Source of the DNA: Globodera rostochiensis | Lineage: Eukaryota; Nematoda; Chromadorea; Rhabditida; Heteroderidae | DNA: 64,000 nucleotides | Assembly (NCBI GenBank): GCA_018350325.1 | Contig: JAEVLN010000007.1 | Location: 897,109 to 961,108 of the forward strand | Reading direction: 5' to 3' | In this document: positions 47,750 through 59,841 of the stretch, one piece after another | Layout: each line of letters opens with the position of its first letter | Numbering within the stretch: position 1 is the stretch's first letter | Position numbers and translations under genes: made by a program | Notes under the pieces: model-generated | Seen by the model: only the letters and a program-made list of their open reading frames with translations | Database searches by the model: none | Told to the model about the DNA's origin: nothing

Positions 47750-47899
47750 TTAAAATGTTTGAATTGATTTTAGAAGTTTTAATTTATTTTTAGGATAGTT
47801 AAGGAAAGTCTCACTGGGTGCGGCCATGCACAAATGGCTCATCAGCACACAGACAATTGCGATGGCGGACAACATCGGCAGAGTTGGAGGATTGGCCAT
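47750..47899 (-). CDS. Signal-peptide first exon
   Basis: From the ATG at 47899: MANPPTLPMLSAIAIVCVLM, then SHLCMAAP, a textbook signal peptide. A GTGAGA donor follows after the codons for APS, so the true exon likely ends near 47818 and the remaining frame is intron. No downstream exon was found within the next kilobase. Confidence 0.45.
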   Translation of the reverse strand: MANPPTLPMLSAIAIVCVLMSHLCMAAPSETFLNYPKNKLKLLKSIQTF

Positions 47900-48194
47900 T
47901 TTTGTTTTGTCTTTTTGAATTTGTGAAATGTAATTGGTTGATGGCATATGCCGATTTTGTGGACCTTAAACCATTTGACGACGGCAGAAAGGCCCCTCAA
48001 AGAAAAAGAATGGCACAATTAAACGTGGAATGCCTGCCACATGCAGACAACAGCGGAGATGATTTTTCTCAACGTCCGGCTTTTTTATCTATTAATTTTT
48101 AACTGATGAATTACAGAAATTAAATTTTATTTATTAAAATCAATATTATTATTATTATTGAGAAGCATCCACACCAAATGGTACAAAAAAATCG

Positions 48195-48515
48195 TTTGGG
48201 CCTTATAAAACATTTAAATCACTATTTTCTCACCCTCAAAAATAAAAAATATTTAACAAACTCCCTTTTTTCATTAAAACTTTATACCTTTTTAAAAAAA
48301 AGGCTTAGCTTAATAAAACATTTAAATCACTATTTTTTCACCCTTAAAAATAAGAAATATTTAACAAACCCATTTTTTCATTAAAACTTTATACCTTTTT
48401 AAAAAAAAGGCTTAGCTTAATAAAACATTTAAATCACTATTTTTTCACCCTCAAAAATAAAAAATATTTAACAAACTCCCTTTTTTCATTAAAACTTTAT
48501 ACTTTTTTTAAAAAA
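48195..48515. repeat. 107-108 bp tandem repeat, 3 copies
   Basis: catttaaatcactatttt recurs at 48211, 48319 and 48426, each followed by aaatatttaacaaac and cattaaaactttatac. Very AT-rich, non-coding. Confidence 0.9.
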
Positions 48516-48665
48516 ATCTTAAAATGCCATCCTTTCTTATCTACAATTACCTTTAAAAGGGACAAACATTCATTTTATGCTTTTGTTGATTTACAATTTT
48601 GTGTTTAAGCACCTATTCGATCACGAGTGATCAGCCCAACGCATTGTGCCGTTCAAAATTCAAAA

Positions 48666-49723
48666 ATGCCTACAATAATTACTTTGGCTTTTGTGCAACA
48701 AATTATAAAATTGGGTTTGTTTTTCAACGGCATTTCCTGGGACATGGACTCGGCGGCTCCACTGCGTTCAGCAGCTCAGCAAATGGTCAACCAAATTGAC
48801 CACAAAAAGAGCGAAGACCTTTTGTGGTGGATTCAAATGATGTTGGGCAACGGAACGCCAAAACGTCAAATGTTTGACGATATGTTTGTTGACAAAATTC
48901 AAACAGAGGTTGACAATTTTGACAACAAATGCCAACTTTTGATTCAAAAAAATGGGTTGAAAAAAATGGCTCAATGAATTGGCGGGAAAATTGCAACAGT
49001 GTTGTGGCGATGTGCCAAAGTTATTTTGTGTACTAGCAACTCTTCAAACAATTGAACCAAATTCAAGTGGTAAACTCAGTACGTGGAAAAATTTTTTTTT
49101 TTGCTAAAAATAAACATAATATTATTATTATTAATTTATAATAAAAACTATTCTTTTTATTTTATCTATCTATTGATGGAAAATACACAAAAGTACAACA
49201 ATTATTTGATATAATTAATTTTTAAATAAAAATCTTAAAATGTAACCAGTCCAACAAAACCCCTTGAAAACTAAAGGCCAAAGCCAAATTTATATCTCAA
49301 AACATAAAACATTTTTACCTTGTTCCTTTAACAAAAATAATAATTTTAACAATTTTAAACAAAATAAAGGAACCTACCCAAACCCCTCTAAACCTCAAGA
49401 AATTTACGAAAAAATCATAGATTTTCTGTTTTTCGATTTAAGAAATTACCTTACGGAAAATTGACCAAAATTCAATAAATTTTTTTTGTAAAAAATATCA
49501 TGACACACCCATGGAATTATTTTCAACTCCACCCCAAATGAGGCTCCTCTATTTTATTTTAATTACCTAATTTATTTTATATTTATTAAATTTTTTTTGT
49601 TAATCATTTTTAGATGACCTCTCAGCACCAGTTACTTATATTTTGGATTGTCACAATGAAGGACCCTTTGAAAATTCAAATGAAAAATGTTGCTTCACAA
49701 AATGGATGTCCAGACATTATTGA
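48666..49723 (+). pseudogene. Small cysteine-bearing secreted-type protein gene with a frameshift
   Basis: Exon 1 (48666-49069) and exon 2 (49614-49723) are linked by a 544-nt intron whose phase fits (G+AT). The N-terminus is hydrophobic (MPTIITLAFVQQIIKLGLFF) and the body is amphipathic. The C-terminal half has Cys pairs (QQCCGDVPKLFC; LDCHNEG; EKCCFTK), which suggests disulfides. Within exon 1 an A-run near 48960 appears to carry one extra base: the frame hits a stop at 48975, while the next frame continues openly to the donor. This is either a real pseudogenising frameshift or a homopolymer error. Family not recognised. Confidence 0.5.
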
Positions 49724-51564
49724 AGTGATCAAGACCTGATCATTTTGTTTACTTGTCCAATTAAAAATTTTGAGAAGTTTCCTGAAGATTTGTTTAGGTT
49801 TTCAAAATAGTTTTTGCTTAAAAATTGTGAATAAATTTAACAAATTGATTGTCTTTCTTTTTAATATTATATTTTCAAAAATTTTCTGAAATGCCTTTAA
49901 TTTACTCCAGAGAATTTGGAAATGTTTTTGGTTTGCAACTGTGACAAGCAAAAAGATAAAGTTGATTAAATTTTGAAAATTTTATGCATAAACTGACTAA
50001 ATATCCGAGCCTAAAAAAAGACTATTTCGGATATTTGAAGATTTTTGGAGCCTATTTTGGCATTTTACCCAAAATTGCTTAAGAAAATGCAATAAAATCC
50101 GAATTTTTGAATTTTTCTTGTCAAGAACGTCAATTTTAATTTAAACATTTCAATCGCATAAATGCAACATTTCGTTTGATGTAAACCTTTTATTTATTTA
50201 AACTAAATTTTTAAGGGTTGGCTAAAATTCGAATAAAAATGCCAAAAATTCAGTCCAAAGCGGCATACCTATATTAGAGAATGGATTGTGACTGCCGATA
50301 TTTCGGATGAGCTTTACGCCAGAAAATCTGGAAAAATTTATATTTGTAATTGCAATAAACAGGAAAAATCGCTTTTTTTAAAAAAAAAGTTTTGGTAAAA
50401 ATCTATTGTTATTTTTACACACATTTTTTCGAGCCTATTTTTGCCTATATACTTGATTGTCAAGGACAATTTGTGCCAAACCGATTGGAAATTCATTCAT
50501 GGATCAAGTCGGACATTCTGATGCCAACCAATAGCGAAAATATTCTAATTGATATACTGTATTGCTAATGATGACAAAATTTTACTTAATAAACGGAAAT
50601 TACATAACATTGATGTAAGTAAGCGACACTATGGAAGCATATTGCAATGGATCCGTATTTTTATTCTATTTATTGGTTATTGATTTGGAGCGAAAATTGG
50701 AATATAAAAAGATTAAATATTTCTTAATTTATGGAAAAAATAAATTTACTTAATTAAATATGTTTATAATATTATGCTTAGCAACAAACCCTAGTAAAAG
50801 TAATGTACCGTATTTCCTAAAATAGACCCTCCCCCCCCCTGAATTCAAAAAAATGTTTGTATTCCGGTCCGGGGTTCGAAATCGGCAGGTTAAAATTTAT
50901 TTTGAAATATCAAAATAAATTTCTCTAATAATAAAAACGCCATAACTCTTAAACTTTTTGAAAATGTTCAATTTAAAAATAGATAATAATTTTTTTTGTG
51001 AAAATTAATTTGACAAAAATTGATATTAACTTTTAAAATTTTTTTAAATAGAGAAAACATCTCAATAAGTAAAAAATGTTCAAATTTCCTGCATTTTTTA
51101 AACTTTACTTTTAGGGCTAATACTTTTAGGCTCGAAGAATCTCCAAAATAGATTCCTAAAATAGGCTCCAAAACCCGGGTTCATAAGAATAGGTGCAAAA
51201 AATTCAGAAATGCCTAACGTGCGGATTTTAGGTAGCAAATGAGGAGGATTTTTAATGCTCCGATGCAGATTTTAAATATTATGAGATCGGAGATATGCTT
51301 TATGAAAAACAGTCAACAAATTTCTGTAACAAATAATTCGTGTGCAAAAGAACAGACAAAAACTTTTAAAAAAATATAAATATAAATTAAAAATTCGAAC
51401 AAAATGCCTTCAACAAAATGACGTCATCTTTAGCCTCCACGGTTCTTTTTCAGTGGCCCCTCTATTCTTTAATTACAATTGCATCAATTATTTAAATTGT
51501 TAATGTATAAAATTAGCAAAAAAAAAAATCAAGTAAATCTATGCTTATTTTTCATTATTTAAAA
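49724..51564. other. Intergenic, no gene seen
   Basis: AT-rich. 50806-50840 holds one end (taccgtatttcctaaaatag) of the GC-rich MITE family. The last bases before the Polinton are its target site (attgtt, 51565-51570). Confidence 0.5.
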
Positions 51565-51570
51565 ATTGTT

Positions 51571-51803
51571 AGCAGAATAGGGCCAAGATTTTGGCCCCAA
51601 AACACGGCCCTTCTACTTCGCTTCCGGAGCACCCGCCCCAAATTTTTGACCCCTCACGCTTCCACCGGCGACATCACTTTCTTCCTGCCTGACCATTCAC
51701 CGCTCATTCCACATTTTTCAGCGAGAGAGTATGGTAAGAGGAGACAGTTAGAGAACAAAAACACATGCACGCACGAGCCCCGCACAACTCCCCCCCCCCC
51801 TTC
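51571..51803 (+). repeat. Polinton left terminal inverted repeat
   Basis: About 233 bp matching 62690-62926 inverted, from agcagaataggg through agcgagagagtatggtaaga to the C-run at 51791. A handful of mismatches are visible. Confidence 0.92.
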
Positions 51804-51896
51804 TGCCAACAACATTTCCCTCACCCACCATTGTATGCCGTGAAATGAAGAAAAACACATAAATAGGAACAGAGAAAAAAAATTTTTGAAAAAAAA

Positions 51897-52970
51897 ATGG
51901 GCAAGGCTATAGATAAAATTTTATCAAAAGTTTATTATGATCTCAAATCTTCGGCAAGTTTTGCGGGAATAAATAAAATTTTAGACGAAGCGAGAAAGAT
52001 AGATCCAAAAATTAAAATGGAGCACGTTACCAATTTTCTCGAAAAACAAAAAACTTACACTCTCCATAAACCAATTAAAAAAAGATTTCCAAAACTAAAA
52101 ACAATACCTAGCGGCTTTCATACCGATTGGCAATGCGACCTTTGTATTTTCGACCAACTGACGAAACAAAATAACGGCTACAAATATTTACTCGTCTGCA
52201 TAGATGTTCTGAGCCGAATGCTTTTTGTCGCGCCGGTAAAGTCGAAGAAAAGTGAAGACATGATAGAGGCTTTTGAAAAAGTATTCCAAAAAGCCAAAGT
52301 TTTACCTATGAAAATATATAGTGATAGCGGTCTAGAATTTCAAGCAAACAAAATGAAAAAATATTTCGAGGACAAAACAATAATAAAACATGTAATGCAT
52401 AGCCCCCATCTCCATGCGGGAGTTGTGGAGAGGGCTAATCGAACAATAAAAGAACGACTATACAGATACTTTACGCAGAACGACACGCGTAGGTGGGTTG
52501 ATGTCATTGATCAAATTATTAAAAATATTAATAATAGTGTCCATAGAACAATAGGAATGAAGCCGAATGATGTAACGTTTAAAAACGCCAGAGCCCTATG
52601 GGAAAAGGTATACGGTGAAAGGGAAGAACCAAACATTGAATCGAAATTTAAACAGGGGGAAACCATTCGAATTACTAAAGAAAAAGGTGTTGCAAAAGGG
52701 TATTACCCTAATTTTACTGAAGAAATATTCAAAATTGCCAAAGTCCTTTCGACCGTTCCCCAATCTTATCGTATTGAAGATCTTAAAGGTGAAAACATAA
52801 AAGGGATTTTCTATAATCAAGAGCTTGTAAAAGTATCAGAGGACCCCAGACTTGCAGAGATCTTAAAAACACGAGTTCGAAAAGGAGTCAAAGAACATTT
52901 TGTACGATGGTTGGCAGACCCAAACAAACCAAACAGCTGGGTAAAAGATACAGATATTGAATGGAAATAG
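51897..52970 (+). CDS. Polinton integrase (retroviral-like, with C-terminal chromodomain)
   Basis: A single intact 357-codon frame. Integrases of this class cut and join the element's ends into host DNA; the nuclear enzyme is related to retroviral integrases. The catalytic triad is visible: Asp81 in WQCDL, Asp143 in YSDSGLEF and Glu178 in GVVERANRT, with 34 residues between the last two (D,D35E type). The N-terminal part has FLEKQKTYTLHKP, a segment common in Polinton integrases. Residues about 318-352 (EHFVRWLADPNKPNSWV) form a chromodomain-like tail, which may target chromatin. No classical HHCC zinc finger is clear. It reads inward from the left TIR, about 90 bp beyond it, and converges on the polymerase gene. 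No interruptions seen, so it may still be expressible. Confidence 0.93.
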   Translation: MGKAIDKILSKVYYDLKSSASFAGINKILDEARKIDPKIKMEHVTNFLEKQKTYTLHKPIKKRFPKLKTIPSGFHTDWQCDLCIFDQLTKQNNGYKYLLVCIDVLSRMLFVAPVKSKKSEDMIEAFEKVFQKAKVLPMKIYSDSGLEFQANKMKKYFEDKTIIKHVMHSPHLHAGVVERANRTIKERLYRYFTQNDTRRWVDVIDQIIKNINNSVHRTIGMKPNDVTFKNARALWEKVYGEREEPNIESKFKQGETIRITKEKGVAKGYYPNFTEEIFKIAKVLSTVPQSYRIEDLKGENIKGIFYNQELVKVSEDPRLAEILKTRVRKGVKEHFVRWLADPNKPNSWVKDTDIEWK

Positions 52971-53059
52971 AACGGAATTTTTCCACACCCGTGATGTAAT
53001 GGTAAAAAAAAGGAACAGAAGGCAAAACAGTATGAGTATTAGGACAAACGATCACAATG

Positions 53060-53265
53060 TTATGCAAATGTAAGACTAGGACATCATAAACTAAGACTTA
53101 GATGTGAGAATGATCACTATGGCGGGACATATTATGACTATTTATGACAAAGTATGACGAGGGTATGACAAAAGCCTTACTAGGGATATGACGAAGTATG
53201 ACTGTTGTATGAAAATTATGACTACTTATGACAAAGTATGACAAAAGTATGACAAAGTATGGCAT
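53060..53265. repeat. TATGAC array, about 10-bp period
   Basis: About ten TATGAC (or TATGAA/TATGGC) words spaced mostly 10-11 bp apart fill the gap between the converging integrase and polymerase genes. This equals one helical turn. Non-coding. Confidence 0.8.
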
Positions 53266-53346
53266 TTAACCATTTAAGATAATTTGACACCAGGTTTTTA
53301 TTAACCAAATGATAGAATATAAAGGACAAAAGTAAAAAATATTTAT

Positions 53347-56300
53347 TCAATAATACCCAAAAGGCAAAACATTCAGATTACTATCAATAATCCCCTTCTG
53401 CTGTACAGGCTCATAGTTCTTTGACACATCCTGCGAAATCACACGCCCATCTCTTTTCGGCCTAAATTAAAAAAGTATTACAAAAAAAAATCTGAATCTT
53501 CTTACCCGAATTTATCAGGATAAAAGAATTTAATCTTTTTTCCTTTTTTGTACCCCAAAACCATATTCTTAAACCCGTCAAAATCTATCTTATTGTTCAT
53601 GTTTTGAGTGATCCCTCTAATTTTCGTCTTTTGCCAAACAACCCCATCAGACTTCCGCCTAAACTTCAAAGAATACTGTTTCGGCCCCCCAGAAACAAAC
53701 TCTAAAATTTCGTTGTCCGCGTACTCCCGAGTCATTTCCCTTAATTTTAAATATTTTTAACTCGAGTTTCTAATTCTTACCCTAAAAATTTCCCCTCTTT
53801 TATTGGACAAACACCCCTCGGATGGGTGAATATCAACGAGTCCGTGTCGCAGTATAGTAATTTACACCCCTCCTCCTTATAAACCGTCTCCATGTATTCA
53901 TACAATTTAATTCTCGCCGCGCTCGTAGTCCTAAGTGGGGTATTTTTTTTAGTTTTGGACAAAATTTCTTACCATAAAGACAAAATTATGTTTGAAACCC
54001 GGTGTTCTTTAACGAAAGGGACCTTTTTCTTAAATGCCACCCGCATTGTCTTATTATCTTTTAACATTATTGGTTACGAGGCCAAAAGACGGTCATCCTG
54101 CATTATTTTTACCCACTCATCCGCACTTTTAATAATTTTGTTCTCGCTAAGATTATTCCGCATAGAAAATTTTCCCCACAAAGAGTTCAGACCCAATTTT
54201 GCAATCAACCTAAGGCCCGGGTTCTTCTTCATATTTTTCCGGTCCAGACATATGGCGTACTTTGCTCTATACATTTCAATAAAACCCCTCTTCTCTTCTT
54301 CCGTCTTCACTTCTGGGGGCCATCCCGACGCCTCAACTTTAATTTTCAAAAACATTCGCACATACCCTTTGAACAACTGGTTGTCAAACTCCTCAAAATG
54401 GTATGCCCGATAGAAATGGGTGACCTTGTACCCCAGCTCTAGCGCCTTACGCAACTCAATCGATGTGAAAGTCCCCAACAGCGCCCTCTCCTCTTCATTA
54501 TGCGCACATTTCTTCTCATCCTTCGCCAGAACAAATTCTTTTTTTTCTTTCTTTCCACAAGTACCGCAAAGCGGAAACAATAGCCTACCCCCAACATGCA
54601 CAGGCAATAAAGGATACATCAAACTCTTCGGTGAAATGACTTTCACTTTTAACAGCCATCGTTTGGCACATCTTCTGGCTCAGTCCTTAAAAATTTGACC
54701 GTTTTTTATGAAGATGAAATAAATTTTTTTTACCAAAGCACATCTTCATCGCGTTTCACAATTTTTGGTATTCCTACGGGGTAGGGGGTGTCGTAATTCA
54801 CGGAAGGGTAGAGCGAAATAATATCGAACATGGCAATCTCTACATTTTCCGAAGCCTCCGCAAACAAACAAAACGGCATAGTCCTTCCACCCGAATAAGC
54901 ATCCCTAGGGTTAATGGGGCCTTTGTCCAAAACGTTAGCAAAAAACGTCTTCATTTTGTCATCCCTTTTTAGTTGCGCCCTAACATCGCATTCCTATAAA
55001 GTGTTGGGGGGTGGAATATGTTCGGGATGATTTTTTAAAATTTATGAACCACATACCCGGACATAAAACATATGTCCAGGCTAGCTGTTTCTTAAGCATT
55101 CTGGGACACCTACCCAAACTTCCTCCACCGTAAAATTTTTGCAAAGATCTCTCAAACTTTCGATTTTCATCTCAGTCCTCATAAGTTTTTCTTCCATTGT
55201 TTTCCCGTCTGGTCCTTTCGTCCAGGGGCGATAGCATCGGGGGCATCCGTGAAATACACATCCTTGAAACTCGATAATTTTCTTCTGCGCGCCAATTACA
55301 CAATCGACTTTCATTCCGCCAAATTCAACCTCACCGCCGTTTCCGGCGTGTCGGACCTTCACACCATCTCTATATGACAGCCACTCAAAATACTTCACAG
55401 CGATTTTACTCTGATTTTCTGCCTTCTCAAATCCGCCCTCGGGGATTATTGGAATATGCCGGCCTTTCAGAAACTTGGCTCTAAAAACACTCATAACGGC
55501 GCTCGCAATCGTCATATTATGCTTAAAAATATCAAATCCTTGCGGTCTCTGATCATCCTTCGTAATGTCCAAAAACAATCTCCTAAACTTTAGAATCGCC
55601 GCCATAAGTATTTCCACATCATTTTCGCAATACACTTTCAGCTGTTGTCCGAGCTCGAATTCCGTATTTTTGTTTTCCTCATACCATGTAGCAAATTTTC
55701 CATATCCTTCTTCTGTCATAGTCCCGGGGCAATAGTCTTCAAAAGGGGGGATATGGGACAGTTTTTTCCCAAAATTTTCGTTCTTGTTGTATTTATGCGG
55801 GAAATACAACTTGGCAGGGATGCCAAGCTCCAACGTCTTAGGCAAGTCAGCGAGCTTATTTTGACTTAACATCCAAAAATCGCGAATATACAATTTCCCC
55901 ATTTGGATCTGGTATATCTTCAAGTCGGCCATCGAGACTTCCGGCGCGTATCCTTTTTCTACCAACCCCGTAAGCACAAAATGCGAATCGTAACGACCTC
56001 CGTATTGCGCAAATGCGATGGTGTCAGCGTTCTTAAAACCCAAAATCCAGTCAATAAACTCGCTCAGAGGGTCTATTCCATCTGCAGCCGACCAAGTAAT
56101 CAGCCTCGGTCCCGGTACACAAATATCGCATTCTTTATTTTTCTCCTCACAACAATCGGTGCAGGTGTGCGCAGCACTAATTAAATTTGGTATATGCTCC
56201 CTTTCTTCACTGGCGGCTGTCTCCATGTCATAGGCCACAATTCTGTATTTCGGTAGCCTGTTGTTTTGTTTAATTATCGGTATGTGGCATTGGCGGCCAG

Positions 56301-57146
56301 GGTGAGAGGTGCAGCAGAATTTACAGAATTTTTCCCCACAAACGTGCTTCCTATCGGTTCTATATGTTTGCCCACATTTCCTACATTTATGGTAAATATT
56401 ACACGCCTTCTTCTTATGCTCCTCAAAACAGCCCTCGCTGTAAAAGTCTTTGTTGCACGCATCGCAGTGAAGGTCCGGGCCCGACTCTTTTTTGCACGGA
56501 TACCCGAATCCCATACGGCAGCAGTTCTTACATCTTTCGCGGCACTCAATCGTATGTCTCTCGGGTCTATCATAGACGACTTCACAGCTTACACAATAAT
56601 AATTCAGCCCAAAAAACCGGGAAACGCTCTTCATCCCGTCCCAATGCCCATTGTCACTAATCACGCACACCTCGTATTTTCGCACATTTTCGCTTTTGAA
56701 AACCGGCTTAAGCCCCCGCTTCTTAATAAAAATAGAAATTATTGCAAATGGGTGTGTTTTTACCGTATCAAATGCAACGATTCGAAACATGTCCGGGTAT
56801 TCCTTGTCCCAAAAAGCTTGAACCCCCTCCAGATGCTCGACCCCAAACGATCGCCCGGTCCCGTCTATCCCCGTCTTCCCCATCAGCTCCAACGCCTGTT
56901 CCCGCTGTTTATTTTTCATTTTTTCAAGGTACCGAAATTTTTTACGGGTTGCTCCCTGGTCCACTAGGTGGTAATTCCTAGTCAATTCAAGCGCGTAAAA
57001 AAGACCTAAAATTTATAAATAAATTATTTTCTTATGTTTTTTTTACTATATTTCCCCTTTGGCGCGGAAATGCGGCCCAAATCCTTGGCTCCGCTTTCTT
57101 TACGAACATCCTCGATTGCTTTAAGAAAAATTTTTGCCGAAGCCAT
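53347..57146 (-). pseudogene. Polinton family B DNA polymerase (protein-primed type), introns and apparent in-frame stops
   Basis: Starts with a short exon (57146-57047), then a 41-nt intron and a long block (57005-55081) with Cys-rich zinc-binding-like pairs, exonuclease motifs (YDMETA; YCENDVEIL) and FHGCPRC, typical of Polinton polymerases. Block 54997-54730 has motif A (SLYPSV), 54650-53973 motif B (LGLNSLWGKF), 53930-53781 motif C (YCDTDSL), 53739-about 53509 and 53461-53347 the C-terminus. GT..AG introns of about 40-55 nt separate the blocks; that at 53972-53931 fits well. A stop lies in frame at 54074-54076 and another at 55081-55083, and the junction near 54700 is unresolved, so I treat the gene as broken. 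The enzyme would copy the element's DNA from a protein primer. It converges with the integrase. Confidence 0.85.
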
Positions 57147-57269
57147 TGAGAGTTTTTAAGTTACTGAAAATAAATAAAATAATAAACAGTCCTTGCGGAT
57201 AAAAATATTTCGAATCAAACGAATAAAAAATGAAAAAAACATGTATCAACATTTATGTATTCAAAAAAA

Positions 57270-57746
57270 TCAGTCTTTACTACTATGGCCCTCCGGGATG
57301 CAATATGTGGTGACGATGAAGGACGCTTCCTGCTCAAACAAATTTAATTCCCTATACGATTGTTCTAGCTTCATCAGCTCATCGAGTATGACGTCGGGCG
57401 TATTTTGGTCTTTGGGCCTGGGTGGAATGATAATCGGGTCCGAAATTTCCTTAAAATGTAGATTTAATGAAATTTTGACAATTTTGTCATTATTTTTGCA
57501 TCCCTCATCTATGAGTTTTTGAATGGTGTGTTTGAAGGCATCAACGGCAGTCGCATTTGGCGGTTTTTTGAAGTAGAAGCGCGTAACGTGTTTTTTAATT
57601 CCGAAAGTGTCGTACTCTTTTGTATGATGTGCTACTTTTTCATAGTATTTTTCATCGGTGAGAGTTGAAGGTGTTTTAAAATAATTTTTTTCATTTCGAG
57701 CTTGCCTAACTTCTTTTGGAGTGTCTAGGAATTTTTTGGAAGACAT
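57270..57746 (-). CDS. Polinton ORF, 158 aa, unknown function
   Basis: An uninterrupted frame just upstream of the polymerase gene, same strand, 124 bp apart. The protein is hydrophilic, Lys/Asp/Glu-rich, with a Pro patch (DPIIIPPRPKDQNTPD) and no signal peptide or transmembrane segment. It does not look like integrase, protease, ATPase or capsid. Polintons often carry several poorly conserved accessory ORFs, so this is likely one of them. Four TTTTGATTGAnAGG-type words lie upstream at 57990-58255 and might be promoter elements. Confidence 0.65.
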   Translation of the reverse strand: MSSKKFLDTPKEVRQARNEKNYFKTPSTLTDEKYYEKVAHHTKEYDTFGIKKHVTRFYFKKPPNATAVDAFKHTIQKLIDEGCKNNDKIVKISLNLHFKEISDPIIIPPRPKDQNTPDVILDELMKLEQSYRELNLFEQEASFIVTTYCIPEGHSSKD

Positions 57747-57989
57747 TTAATAAGATTCAAATATTTTTTCTTGATTGAACTGCCGACGTAAGTGTGAGAA
57801 GGAACCTCAAATGCCCTCCTTAAAAGGAAAATTATGGGATAGGCGGGGCTTAGGATGACAATCAAAAAGGGGGAAAATGGGATAGGCGTGGCGAAGCGGA
57901 GGGCAAAGAGAAATGTGCGCACGAGGAAAATTATGGTGACAGCTGGCGACTGGCACGCGGGCATTCACTCGACGGCGATAGAGCATTTG

Positions 57990-58255
57990 AGCAATTTGAT
58001 TGATAGGTTTTGAGAGACGGGTGACAATTGTGCAAAATTTTTTCCATATTTGGAGTGACCGGTCGCAAAAAGTAAGGTATTTTGATTGTCAGGTGACTCG
58101 ATGGGTCGGTCAGTTGCGCAATAAAAGCCTGGCACCGAAAGTTGTATTTTGATTGACAGGTATAGAAAAGTGACAGCTAGCTTAGATGGTTTTTTCGTTT
58201 CACAATAACGCCGGTGACAGCCGTGGGCTCCTATGCGTTTTTGATTGATGAGATT
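57990..58255. promoter_or_regulatory. Four TTTTGATTGAnAGG-type repeats
   Basis: Words at about 57994 (atttgattgataggt), 58079 (ttttgattgtcaggt), 58147 (ttttgattgacaggt) and 58238 (ttttgattgatgaga) share direction and are spaced 65-95 bp. They lie upstream of the 158-aa ORF, so they may be promoter or replication-protein sites. Inferred from repetition only. Confidence 0.35.
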
Positions 58256-58259
58256 TTAG

Positions 58260-59500
58260 AGTTGGCTGGCACTGAGTCAATAATTTTTCCATAATATACG
58301 CTCTCAAAACTATTTTTCATCTCCGAATTGTAATTCATTTTTATTTACTTTAAGTTTTCCTCGTCGTACATGATTTGGTTTTGCGTTTACATCATGCCCA
58401 ACCGAGTATTTAAATTTATGCCATTTTTCACTAATAAATTCTAATAATTTTGTGTCAAATACGCTTTGTTAACTTTTTTATAGGTTAATGGCAAAAAATA
58501 TGTAAGTTATAGTCAAAAATTTTCACTAAAAAACTTCCAAAATTTAAGAAGTGTTAGGCGAATTTGGTTAATTTTGAAGCAATTTTCTTAACAAACATTG
58601 TTAAAATCTTCAAAAAAAATTTCTGGCGGCGCCTATCGGCACCGCCGACTCCTCCCATTCATAAAAAGCTTCTAAAAACACCACCATTTTTTTTAAGTTT
58701 TTGATTGCAAATCCCAACAAAACTCAAAGCAAAGCTTGGCCACGGAGTTGTTGGGCCAAGTCAAACACGACGTGAACTCCATCAAATAATTTTTTTCAGA
58801 AATTACAAAATTCCCTTTACTTTGAAATTTTTAAGGATGATGAACGGATTAAAAATAAAATTATATTTTATGCTTGCCTAGTGAATTGCTGAAATTTTTA
58901 TGAAAAAAATTTTATGAAAATTTTCTTCAACCCCGAACCCCGACCCCAACCCCGAAAAACTAGGTCGTCCCCGACCCCGACATTGCCAACCCCGACCAAC
59001 CCCGACCCCGCCTTTTCCGCCCCCCGAGGGGTCGGGGACCACCCCTAGTTAGAATCAATAGCGGTTTAAAACTTTATTAGTATTATCGGTCAGATTATGG
59101 CCTTAAAATCGAATACTCCGTCAGATAATTTCACCAAAAATACCAACAAAAAAAGGTGTGTGCTTTATTTTGTTTTAAATGGAAAAAATGTCTTTCGATG
59201 CATTTTTTAGGTATAATTGCACCTAATAGATTTAAACTCTAGAATACTTAGTTTGGTTTTTTAATAATCACATAAAAAAAGGCAACATTTAAACATTCGC
59301 TATTAAATCAATGGGAAAAACTCATTCCGATTTTTGTTGATGATTGATTTGAACTCGCCCAAAACGTTGAAAGTGATGAGATTTGCCAAAACTGATGTGC
59401 AAGACGAAATTAGAAGAATCATCAAACGTTTATGGGAGGCCAGAAATATGTATTAGATGGTTTCTTCGATTAGATGTGAATTAAAAATGATGAAAGCCAA
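58260..59500. other. Polinton interior without recognised gene
   Basis: Contains a ggcggcgcctatcggcaccgccgac block (58624) inverted at 60292 and an accccgacccc run (58930-59040). A short coding-like frame at about 59352-59455 (MRFAKTDVQDEIRRIIKRL) may be a gene remnant. Confidence 0.4.
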
Positions 59501-59504
59501 TTTA

Positions 59505-59750
59505 TCATGCAGAATTTAATTGCTTAATTGCCAAATTAAAAAAGGCCGGCCAACACTTTGCCAAATCCTGCCACTGTTTGCCCGCGTGCAACGGCGTAGC
59601 ATTGCCTGGGAATCTGCCGAAAAAAAGCGATAGTCCCGTGTTCTTCCCCACAGTTCCCTCCGTTGGGTTATGATAGACCGCCTTCTGTAAGTCCGCGGTG
59701 AACTCCTCGTATCCAACAGCTACAAAACGAGTATGGTTAAATAAACCGGC
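59505..59750 (-). pseudogene. Coding-like remnant in the Polinton
   Basis: A minus-strand frame of about 80 codons (FTADLQKAVYHNP; GLSLFFGRFPGNA; WPAFFNLAIKQLNSA) looks coding but has no certain start. Further coding-like minus-strand words lie beyond the hAT insert at 60900-61090, so an older gene seems to have been split by that insertion and decayed. Position between the polymerase and the right TIR is where structural genes often sit in Polintons, but I cannot assign it. Confidence 0.35.
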
Positions 59751-59841
59751 CGAATTTAAAAATATCAAAAAATTTTAAAACGGGGATAACTGAAAGCGAA
59801 TTGCCAAAATCTTTCGTTTTTTCTGGTTAATCCCTGCCCAG

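Noticed and set aside
54420..54698. Plus-strand frames at 53892-54698
   Set aside because: Antisense shadows of polymerase motif A-C blocks.
56266..56967. 233-codon plus-strand frame
   Set aside because: Shadow of the polymerase gene on the opposite strand, which has recognisable motifs.
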